64,000 nt of DNA from JALZHR01 sp036388475. Its GTDB lineage: Bacteria; Acidobacteriota; Blastocatellia; Pyrinomonadales; Pyrinomonadaceae. The notes beneath the pieces are model-generated. The model did not search any database, was not told the DNA's origin, and saw only the letters and a list, made by a program, of their open reading frames with translations. Below, in pieces: positions 17,041 to 23,842 of the stretch. The stretch's first letter is position 1. Every line of letters starts with the position of its first letter. The translations under genes were made by a program, and so were the position numbers. The stretch lies in assembly GCA_036388475.1 (NCBI GenBank), contig DASVRT010000095.1, positions 100,806 to 164,805 on the forward strand. The letters run 5' to 3'.

Positions 17041-17302
17041 ATGCGCGCAATAAAATTCCGATGAGCAGTGATTTTTCCCGATGAGCGGTTAAATATTAGA
17101 ATGAGCAATATCTTTTTACGATAAGCGCAAAAGATATTAGGATGAGCAATATCTTTTTCCGCTGAGCACGTTTTTTTTACGATGAGCAGCTTTTTTTCTC
17201 GATGAGCAACGTAGAACTCCGCTGAGCACGTTATTTTTAGGATGCGCGGCGTTTGAATGAGAATGCGCGCGTTATTTTCCCGGTGCGCGCTTTAAAAGCT
17301 CG
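17041..17302. repeat. 13-unit tandem array with a 20-bp period, consensus ATGAGCA plus T-rich spacer
   Basis: The core [A/C/G]T[G/A][A/C]GC recurs at 17041, 17061, 17081, 17101, 17121, 17142, 17162, 17182, 17202, 17222, 17242, 17263 and 17283: spacing 20 throughout except two 21s. Consensus unit about ATGAGCANNNTTTTTTNCCG; units 4 and 6 differ at one base. End units drift to ATGCGC. It lies in the divergent gap between the metallophosphoesterase and thrC, with no start codons in use, so it is probably non-coding. Within it 17107-17116 and 17129-17138 form a 10-bp inverted repeat. A phased protein-binding array is the natural reading. Confidence 0.93.
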
Positions 17303-17330
17303 AAACGGCTTTGAATTTTAACGAAAAACA

Positions 17331-18497
17331 ATGAATGTAACAAATTTATTCTGTTCCGCCTGCGGCACAACTTACGAGCCGAACCGTCTTTACAATTTGT
17401 GCGCGGCTTGCGGCAAGCCTTTGCTGGTCGCTTACGATTTGGAAACAGCCGCCGTTGGCTTAACTAAAGAATCTTTGAAATCGCGCGTGCCGTCGCTGTG
17501 GCGCTACGAAGAAGTTTTGCCCGTCGAAAACCCGGAAAACCGCGTCACGCTCGGCGAAGGAATGACGCCTTTGCTTCGGGCGGAAAATTTAGGAAGCAAA
17601 TTAAATTTAAAAAATCTTTTCATCAAAGACGAATCCGCCAATCCGACCGCTTCGTTCAAAGCGCGCGGAATGACCGCCGCCGTTTCGATGGCGAAAGAAT
17701 TAGGCGTCAAAAAAGTCGCCGCGCCGTCCGCCGGAAACGCCGCCGGAGCGCTCGCGGCTTACGCGGCAAAAGCCGGAATGGAAGCGTTTTTATTTATGCC
17801 GCGCGACACGCCGCAAGCCAACATCATCGAATGCGAGCAGATGGGCGCAAATGTCACGCTCATCGACGGCTTGATTACCGATTGCGGAAAAATCGTCGCC
17901 GAAAGAAAAGAAGCTGAAGGCTGGTTTGACGTTTCGACCTTGAAAGAGCCGTATCGCATCGAAGGCAAAAAAACGATGGGCTACGAGCTCGCCGAACAGA
18001 TGAATTTCGAACTGCCCGACGTGGTTTTTTACCCGACCGGCGGCGGAACGGGGCTGATTGGAATGTGGAAAGCGTTTGACGAAATGGAAAAGCTCGGCTG
18101 GATTGGCGCGGCGCGCCCGCGGATGATTTCCGTCCAGGCGGATGGCTGCGCGCCCATTGTCAAAGCGTTTGAGCAAAACCTAAATCAGGGCGCGGAAATC
18201 GAAAACGCGCAGACCGTCGCTTCCGGCTTGCGCGTCCCGAAAGCCGTCGGCGATTTTATCATTCTCGAAATCTTGCGAAAAAGCGGCGGCTCTGCCGTCG
18301 CCGTCACGGACGAAGAATTGATTTCGGACGTCAAGGAAATCGGCGCGAGCGAAGGCGTTTTCGCCGCCCCGGAAGGCGCGGCTTGCTTATCCGCGCTCAA
18401 AAAAATGATTGAAAGCGGCGAAGTCGAAAAAAACGAGCGAATCGTTTTATTCAACACGGGTTCGGGAATTAAATATCTGGAAGCCTTTCGGAAATAG
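17331..18497 (+). CDS. thrC: Threonine synthase
   Basis: Encodes 388 aa. A Cys4 zinc-ribbon-like start (C8, C11, C24, C27) precedes a fold-type II PLP enzyme. The PLP lysine is K110 in NPTASFKARGMTAAV; the phosphate-binding glycines are in FYPTGGGTGLIGMWKA. Reaction: O-phospho-L-homoserine plus water to L-threonine, in the cytosol. No other threonine-pathway gene adjoins, so it is a stand-alone unit. The related cysteate synthase/threonine synthase-like group cannot be excluded, but the SFK context and Zn-ribbon are typical of ThrC. The 20-bp repeat array ends 28 bases before the ATG and may control this gene. Confidence 0.92.
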   Translation: MNVTNLFCSACGTTYEPNRLYNLCAACGKPLLVAYDLETAAVGLTKESLKSRVPSLWRYEEVLPVENPENRVTLGEGMTPLLRAENLGSKLNLKNLFIKDESANPTASFKARGMTAAVSMAKELGVKKVAAPSAGNAAGALAAYAAKAGMEAFLFMPRDTPQANIIECEQMGANVTLIDGLITDCGKIVAERKEAEGWFDVSTLKEPYRIEGKKTMGYELAEQMNFELPDVVFYPTGGGTGLIGMWKAFDEMEKLGWIGAARPRMISVQADGCAPIVKAFEQNLNQGAEIENAQTVASGLRVPKAVGDFIILEILRKSGGSAVAVTDEELISDVKEIGASEGVFAAPEGAACLSALKKMIESGEVEKNERIVLFNTGSGIKYLEAFRK

Positions 18498-18502
18498 ATT
18501 GT

Positions 18503-18564
18503 GAGTTTTGAGCGTCGAATTTTAAATCAAAAACCAATCATTCAAAATTCGACGCTCAAAACTC
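18503..18564. repeat. Perfect 21-bp inverted repeat after thrC (heptamer type)
   Basis: Arms 18503-18523 and 18544-18564 are exact reverse complements with a 20-nt loop. Readable units: GTGAGTT, TTGAGCG, TCGAATT. It lies between converging genes (thrC and the histone-like gene) and could end both transcripts. Confidence 0.85.
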
Positions 18565-18649
18565 AACGCTTTTTGCCTTCAAAAAAAGCGGCGACGACCG
18601 CAAGGTTTTATTGTCACCGTTATTTAGAACAAATTGTGCAGCGACGGAA

Positions 18650-19135
18650 TTATTTTTTAGTTTTCCCGCCTTTTTTCGACGCGCCTTTGCCGCCCGATTT
18701 TCCGGAAGTAACGCCCACGGCTTCGGCTGCGCTTTTAACCGCTTCGGCTGCCGCCTCGACAACTTCGCCCGCTGCTTTTTTGGCTTGACCGATGACGCCG
18801 CTATCGGCTTTTTTCTTGGCGGCGGGTTTAGCCGCAGTTTTTGCTGCCGGTTTGGCTGCTGTTGTTGCCTTTTTCGCCGGAGCTTTCGCTGCTGCCGCTG
18901 CTGGTTTAGCCGCCGGTTTATTCGCAGTTTTCGCCGCCGGTTTGCCGGCGTTTTTTGATGCTGCACTTTTCGCCGCCGGTTTTGCGGCAGCAGCCGTAGT
19001 TGCTTTTTTCGCCGGAGTTTTAGCGTCGGCTGTGGTTTTCTTCGCTGCTGCCGGTTTAGCCGCCGCTTTCGTCGCCGCTTTGGCAGGCGCAGCTTTCTTC
19101 GCACCGGCTTTGCTGGTTGATTTAGTTGTTGCCAT
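18650..19135 (-). CDS. Lys/Ala/Pro-rich histone H1-like DNA-binding protein
   Basis: Encodes 161 aa from ATG 19135, chosen because AAAGGAG sits just upstream; a longer frame to 19285 has no support. Most of the protein is KPAAK/KKAT-type repeats, like eukaryotic H1 tails and bacterial histone-like proteins. Near the C-terminus a short less repetitive stretch (GVIGQAKKAAGEVVEAAAEAV) may form a helix, followed by a Gly/Lys tail. Likely binds DNA nonspecifically and compacts the nucleoid. A possible minus-strand promoter is TTGATT-18-TTAAAT (19180-19209). Confidence 0.82.
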   Translation of the reverse strand: MATTKSTSKAGAKKAAPAKAATKAAAKPAAAKKTTADAKTPAKKATTAAAAKPAAKSAASKNAGKPAAKTANKPAAKPAAAAAKAPAKKATTAAKPAAKTAAKPAAKKKADSGVIGQAKKAAGEVVEAAAEAVKSAAEAVGVTSGKSGGKGASKKGGKTKK

Positions 19136-19460
19136 TTTTTTCTCCTTTGGTTTTTGGAATAGAAAGTACTCCGCAAAGAATTTAACACGATTTTTATATA
19201 AAAAATCAAGGTTTTTTTTCACTTCTTTATGCAATACGTCAAAAAAAATTTGTTGATTAGTTGTGGTTGTTTCTGAAACAGGCACAATATAATCCGTAAT
19301 TTGAAGGTTTCGTGAAAAAATTTTACGGCTTGCAGAAGTCCGAAAATCAACTCGAATAAACCGGATTGACGAGATTTCGTCCTTGTCAAAAGACGGCGTT
19401 TAGTTGTTTTAACCTTTTAGACGCTTGAGTTAAAGTATTTTTAGAGCGATAAATTTTATA
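19136..19460. other. Divergent intergenic region between histone-like gene and methyltransferase
   Basis: No gene in 325 bases. Minus strand: candidate promoter -35 TTGATT (19204-19209), 18-bp spacer, -10 TTAAAT (19180-19185) for the histone-like gene. Plus strand: TTGAGT before an ATAAAT close to the methyltransferase ATG would give an almost leaderless message. Otherwise nothing recognisable. Confidence 0.4.
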
Positions 19461-20156
19461 ATGTTTCAGAAGCGAAGCGCAGAACTTGAGCTCATCGACA
19501 CGGGCGATTACACAGCGCAGGAATACGAAGGCTGCCTGCGCGAGCTTCGCCGCGTAAATCATTATTTAGGCGATACCTGGGCTTTGCGGAAAACACTCCT
19601 GCGCGAAATCGAAAATAAAAATTTGCCGGAATTTTCAGTGCTGGATGTCGGCGCGGGTTCGGGCGAATTGCTGCGCGCGATTGCCGAATCTGCGAAAGTC
19701 GGGAGAAATGCGCAGCTCGTCGGCTTGGAGCTTAACGCGCGTTCGGCGCGGGCGATTCTGGAAGAATCACGAAACTTTGCGGAAATTCTTTCGATTCGCG
19801 CCGACGCTCTGCGTTTGCCGTTTGCCGATGCCTCGTTCGACTACGTGCTTTGCTCGCTTTTCACGCATCATTTTACGGATGAAAAGGTCGTGCGAATTCT
19901 GTCGGAAATGAAGCGCGTGGCGCGCCGGAAAATTTACGTCATCGACCTTCATCGTCACGCCCTGGCTTATTTTTTATATACTACTTTCGGCAAGCTTTTT
20001 CTCTATAATCGACTTATCCGGCACGACGGCGCGCTTTCGATTTTGCGCTCTTTCAAACCGGATGAATTGAAGGATTTAGCCGCTGCGGCAAACCTTGAAA
20101 ATGTCTCGGTGGAAAGACATTTTCCGTTTCGCCTGGTCTTAAGCGGCGGCGACTGA
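19461..20156 (+). CDS. Class I SAM-dependent methyltransferase
   Basis: Encodes 231 aa. Motif I is VLDVGAGSGELLRAI (about 61-75) for S-adenosylmethionine binding; the acidic motif II follows (LVGLELNARSA), with DALRLPFADASFDYVLCS as motif III/IV. The N-terminal LRRVNHYLGDTWALRK pattern is common in methyltransferases near polyketide or isoprenoid genes, but no such genes adjoin here. A Methyltransf_11/25-type enzyme of unknown small-molecule substrate. Convergent with the Nudix/MBL gene. Confidence 0.85.
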   Translation: MFQKRSAELELIDTGDYTAQEYEGCLRELRRVNHYLGDTWALRKTLLREIENKNLPEFSVLDVGAGSGELLRAIAESAKVGRNAQLVGLELNARSARAILEESRNFAEILSIRADALRLPFADASFDYVLCSLFTHHFTDEKVVRILSEMKRVARRKIYVIDLHRHALAYFLYTTFGKLFLYNRLIRHDGALSILRSFKPDELKDLAAAANLENVSVERHFPFRLVLSGGD

Positions 20157-20185
20157 CGCCCGCAATTTTTTGTTTTGCTCATAAA

Positions 20186-21733
20186 TCATCTCTCAAATTT
20201 AATAAAATCCGACTCTAAAAGTCCGTCGTCGGACAATTTCGCAAGATGCGCGGAAACGGATTGGGCGGCGGCTAAAAAAAGTTTCGGGTCGAGGTCTGGA
20301 TAAATTCGCTCGGCAATTTCGGAAGCGGTTTTCGCGCCGGCGGCAATCGCCTGCAAAATCTGTTTTTCTCTTTCGAGACGATGCGCGATGTATTCTTCGA
20401 TTTTGCCTCGCGCGTCGAAAACAGCCGCGCCGTGCGCGCCGCAGAGAAACCTGAGATTCGGCAGATTTTTCATTCTTTCGAGCGAAGCTAAGTAATCTTT
20501 CATATCGCCTTCGGGCAGCGCAATTAAAACCGAACCCGCGCCGAGAACGTTATCGCCCGACAGCAGAAATCCGCGCCGCGCGTCGTAAAAACAAAGATGC
20601 CCGCGTGCGTGTCCGGGCGTGTGCAGCGCGGTTAAGCTTAGCGTTTCCGCATCGTTTATTTTTAAATCGAAAACTTCGTTGTCCTCGATAAAACGCCCCA
20701 CTTCAATTGAATCTTTCACGCTTTCCGCCGTCAGTTTATGCGCGGCAATCGGAACGCGCAAATCGTATTTTTCGCGCAGGTGATTCTGCAAGGCGTTTGC
20801 GCCGGAAATATGGTCGCGATGCAGATGCGTGAGAACAAGCGCGCGGCAGAAATTTCCGCTTTCAACCAAAGAATCTATGTATTCGTGCAGCGCCGATTGT
20901 TCTTCGACAAAAGGCGAAGCGGCATCAATGACGACAAATTCGCGCCCGCCGGCGATAAAACAATTTGTATGCGTCGAGGGCGGCAAAGTTTCGGTGCGAA
21001 CGGGAAAACAGCTGATAAAAGGGTGAAATTTGACGTAGCGAATTTTGCCGTCGTATTTCTGCGACTGCGAAAGTAATTTTCCAATGATGGTTTCCGGTCT
21101 TTGGTTTTCGGTTTTTGGCTGACTGCCGATTGCTGATTGCTGACCGCTTTCTGCCAGAGTTTGAAGCGTCAGCAGCACCGGCGGCGAAATTAAAATCTCC
21201 GAATTTTCCCAGAGCTTCAGCGCCTCCGGCGGCGCGATGAATTTGCCTTCGACGAATTCGCCGAAAACCTGCGGCTCTTGTTTGCGCGGGCAGATGGCGA
21301 GAAAGAATCTCGTTTTAAAGCGCACGGGCGAAAACCGCGGAGTCGTCCAGAATCCCGTATACCCGAAATCTTCGGCGTCAATCCACAAGCCCCAGGTTTC
21401 GAGAATTTCGGCGAAAGAAAATCTGCCGCTAATTAAATCGTCGAGCAGAGAAGCGCGTTGACCTTTTGTAATTTTATCGCCGCCGCGCGCGAGCAGAACG
21501 CCGATTTCTTCGAACGTCTCGCGCACGGCGCAGACGATAAATTTTCCGAGTTCTTCGTCAGCGCAATTTCTGACTTTGATTGCGGCGTCTTCCTGATCGA
21601 CCTTTCCGCCGGGAAAAGCGTGAAAACCGCCGAGAAACGAAATTTTCGGATTGCGCTGCGCGAGAAAAACTTTCGACGAGTTTTCGTGCAGCAAAATGAC
21701 GGCGGCGGCGTCTTTTGGCGTTGCTTCTTTCAC
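20186..21733 (-). CDS. Fusion of Nudix hydrolase and metallo-beta-lactamase-fold hydrolase
   Basis: Encodes 515 aa. Residues about 1-225 are a Nudix domain (FHAFPGGKVDQEDA, then VRETFEEIGVLL after an insertion, as in NUDT19-like proteins). Residues about 255-440 are an MBL hydrolase with THLHRDHISGANAL (HxHxDH), HTPGHARGHLCFY, SGDNVLG and FLCGAHG, followed by a small winged-helix C-terminus typical of LACTB2-like enzymes. The likely roles are cleavage of nucleoside-diphosphate conjugates (CoA-type) and of a thioester or phosphoester. The linker (QQSAIGSQPKTENQRPET) is encoded by the 7-nt repeat DNA seen between genes, suggesting an insertion tolerated at the domain boundary. Confidence 0.85.
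   Translation of the reverse strand: MKEATPKDAAAVILLHENSSKVFLAQRNPKISFLGGFHAFPGGKVDQEDAAIKVRNCADEELGKFIVCAVRETFEEIGVLLARGGDKITKGQRASLLDDLISGRFSFAEILETWGLWIDAEDFGYTGFWTTPRFSPVRFKTRFFLAICPRKQEPQVFGEFVEGKFIAPPEALKLWENSEILISPPVLLTLQTLAESGQQSAIGSQPKTENQRPETIIGKLLSQSQKYDGKIRYVKFHPFISCFPVRTETLPPSTHTNCFIAGGREFVVIDAASPFVEEQSALHEYIDSLVESGNFCRALVLTHLHRDHISGANALQNHLREKYDLRVPIAAHKLTAESVKDSIEVGRFIEDNEVFDLKINDAETLSLTALHTPGHARGHLCFYDARRGFLLSGDNVLGAGSVLIALPEGDMKDYLASLERMKNLPNLRFLCGAHGAAVFDARGKIEEYIAHRLEREKQILQAIAAGAKTASEIAERIYPDLDPKLFLAAAQSVSAHLAKLSDDGLLESDFIKFER
21096..21150. repeat. 7-nt repeat tract inside the Nudix/MBL coding sequence
   Basis: Plus-strand units GGTCTTT, GGTTTTC, GGTTTTT, GGCTGAC, TGCCGAT, TGCTGAT, TGCTGAC keep a 7-nt phase. 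The tract encodes the low-complexity linker between the two enzyme domains on the minus strand and matches the style of the intergenic repeats. Confidence 0.75.
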
Positions 21734-21888
21734 ATATTTAATTTAACGCAAAGCCGCGCAGAAGCAAGCACGCCGGGAGTAAAATTTTGTTGACAATCTT
21801 CGGTTTTAATCACAACATAAATTAAACTTCAAAACTTGACTGAGCGAAAATGGGAAGAATAGGGAAAGATGGCTGTGGAGGTAAAAAA

Positions 21889-22120
21889 ATGATTCCCGTT
21901 TTTCTTATCGGCGGCTGGCAACGCTTTCCGATTTATTCACGCAATTAATGCCAATTCGGTCAGTACGGGCTGGACGATTGACGAAAATACGATGCTGGAA
22001 ATAATTGAAGGCAAAGGCAGAATTTACGGCGCGGGCAATGCTTATTGCGTCCGGCGGCAAAACGGAAAGATTACGGTTGATATTTTCCAGACGGAAAATC
22101 AAATTTCGTTTAATGAATAA
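21889..22120 (+). pseudogene. Broken small gene (single frameshift), about 75 codons
   Basis: A good Shine-Dalgarno (TGGAGG) precedes ATG 21889, which begins MIPVFLIGG. The frame closes after 19 codons, but a second frame, entered near 21915, runs on without stop: NAFRFIHAINANSVSTGWTI, then DENTMLEIIEGKGRIYGAGN and ITVDIFQTENQISFNE, to TAA at 22120. The two halves together look like one small protein split by a one-base indel (or a sequence error). Product not recognised. The serine hydrolase gene begins 20 bases later. Confidence 0.55.
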
Positions 22121-22140
22121 ATTAAAATAAAGGTAAATAA

Positions 22141-23340
22141 ATGAAGCTTATCAAACCGGCGACCGGTTTCTTTTTAATCTTTTTCAGTCTTTTTTCAAAC
22201 ACGATGAACGCGCAGACCGACAAGTTTTCCGAAAACTATAAAAGATTTAAAGTCTTTTACGAAAAGGAGTTAAAGGACGCGGGCGTCGTCGGGAGCAGTT
22301 TCGTTTTTTTAAAAGACAATAAAATTATCGCGCAGGAATTTTACGGCGCGGCGAATTTCGAAAAAAATCAAAAGACGGATGCGAACACGATTTATCACTG
22401 GGCGTCGAACACAAAACCTTTTACGGGCATCGCGATTATGCAGCTTCGCGACCGCGGATTATTAAAGCTCGACGATTCGATAATCAAATATCTGCCCGAA
22501 CTCAAAGCGGTTCACAATCCTTTCGGCGCGATGAAGGAAATCACGATTCGGCATTTGCTGAATCATTCGGCGGGCTTTCGCAATTCGACCTTTCCCTACA
22601 AAAACGGCAAAACCTGGCAGCCGTTCGAGCCGACCAAATATTCGCAGGTCGAAGCGATGCTGCCGTTTACGGAAATTCTTTTTAAGCCGGGCAGCAAATA
22701 CAGTTATTCAAATCTCGGCATTGTTTTTTTAGGTCAAATTATCGAACGATTAACGGGCGACGATTACGAAGTTTATATCGACAAGAATATTTTGAAGCCG
22801 CTCGAAATGCATCGAAGCTATTTCGACGCAACGCCCTATCATTTGCTCAAATATCGCTCGCACAGCTATTACATCGAAAACGGCAAGCGCACGGAAGGAC
22901 GTTTCGACGCCGATTCGGGCATTACGGTTTCGAACAGCGGTTTGAATTCGCCTTTGCCGGATATAATTAAATATCTCGATTTTCTAATCGGCGACGCCGA
23001 AAAAAAAGAAATCTACGACGGAATTTTAAAGCGCTCGTCGCTCGAAGAAATGTTTCAGCCGACGATTCCCGCGCCGCTCGACGCCAACGGCAACGCCGGA
23101 TTTACCACCGATGTCGGCTTGATTTTCTTTCTCGACCGGCGCGGCGGCGAAACTTATTTCGGGCACGGCGGCGACCAGAACGGTTTTATCAGCTATCTCG
23201 AATTCAACCCGAAAAAACGCGCCGCTTCCGTTTTAATTTTCAATACCAACATCATTTTGCCCGAAAACACGCCGCTTGAAAAAGATATGGTCGGCAAACT
23301 GCGAAAAGCGATTCGGCAATTGCACGAAAGCATCCATTAA
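22141..23340 (+). CDS. Secreted serine hydrolase, class C beta-lactamase/DD-peptidase family
   Basis: Encodes 399 aa with a signal peptide (about 1-25, ending MNAQ). Catalytic motifs: SxxK as S89-N-T-K92 in YHWASNTKPFTG, YxN as Y189-S-N191 in KYSYSNLGIVF, and the third motif HGG in YFGHGGDQNG. These define the beta-lactamase/esterase (PF00144) family, which includes AmpC, DD-peptidases, esterases and peptide hydrolases. Substrate specificity cannot be told from sequence; nothing nearby points to antibiotic resistance. Probably periplasmic. AAAGG lies 8 bases before the ATG. Confidence 0.9.
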   Translation: MKLIKPATGFFLIFFSLFSNTMNAQTDKFSENYKRFKVFYEKELKDAGVVGSSFVFLKDNKIIAQEFYGAANFEKNQKTDANTIYHWASNTKPFTGIAIMQLRDRGLLKLDDSIIKYLPELKAVHNPFGAMKEITIRHLLNHSAGFRNSTFPYKNGKTWQPFEPTKYSQVEAMLPFTEILFKPGSKYSYSNLGIVFLGQIIERLTGDDYEVYIDKNILKPLEMHRSYFDATPYHLLKYRSHSYYIENGKRTEGRFDADSGITVSNSGLNSPLPDIIKYLDFLIGDAEKKEIYDGILKRSSLEEMFQPTIPAPLDANGNAGFTTDVGLIFFLDRRGGETYFGHGGDQNGFISYLEFNPKKRAASVLIFNTNIILPENTPLEKDMVGKLRKAIRQLHESIH

Positions 23341-23344
23341 AAAA

Positions 23345-23842
23345 TCACGAAACGCCTTGCTTCGCGTTCCAGCTTCCCTGTAGTTTTCTGAGCAAAACGA
23401 TTTGTCCGGCGTGATGCGCGTTATGAACATTGATGTGCGCGATAATCGAACCCCAAAGCGATTTGTTCGCGGCGGAAACCGTCTCATTAAATTTGCTTTC
23501 GGCGGCATCTTCGAGCAAATTTCGCCATTCAATCATTATCGAATCGAATTTTTCGATTTCCGCCCGCCACGCTTCTTCCGAAGCATTTTCCGCGCTCGAA
23601 AAAGTTTCGTTGTTATCGGTCGTCGGATAGACGTATTCGATTCCCTTGAAACGCTTTAAATACGCCTCGTTGTAAAAATTCAGATGACTGAAAATTTCCC
23701 AAATCGAATTGTCCGAGTTTTCCGGTTTCCAAATCGACTGCTCCGCCGACAAATTTTTAACGGCATTTTTCAGCGCGACAAACCAGCCGTTTTCGTCGTA
23801 GCAGGCGGTAAACTGTTCAAGTAAAATTTCTTTTGTCGTCAT
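23345..23842 (-). CDS. DinB-like four-helix metal-binding protein
   Basis: Encodes 165 aa of DinB/YfiT type: SIWEIFSHLNFYNEAYLKRF provides one His and IIAHINVHNAHHAGQIVLLRK the others of the metal triad. Members are metal-dependent thiol transferases (bacillithiol or related) or damage-inducible proteins; the substrate is unknown here. Its start overlaps the transketolase stop (TAATG), so it is translated as the second gene of that unit. Confidence 0.85.
   Translation of the reverse strand: MTTKEILLEQFTACYDENGWFVALKNAVKNLSAEQSIWKPENSDNSIWEIFSHLNFYNEAYLKRFKGIEYVYPTTDNNETFSSAENASEEAWRAEIEKFDSIMIEWRNLLEDAAESKFNETVSAANKSLWGSIIAHINVHNAHHAGQIVLLRKLQGSWNAKQGVS

Noticed and set aside
17041..17302. 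CRISPR array or replication iterons
   Set aside because: The conserved core is only about 7 bases with 13-base filler, no cas or rep gene is nearby, and oriC is found at 62 kb.
18792..19256. Plus-strand Ala-rich open frame opposite the histone-like gene
   Set aside because: A shadow frame of the KPAAK repeats; the minus strand has the AAAGGAG ribosome-binding site and the Lys-rich composition.
22141..23340. AmpC-type antibiotic resistance gene
   Set aside because: The family includes many peptidases and esterases; nothing in motif detail or context supports a beta-lactamase function.
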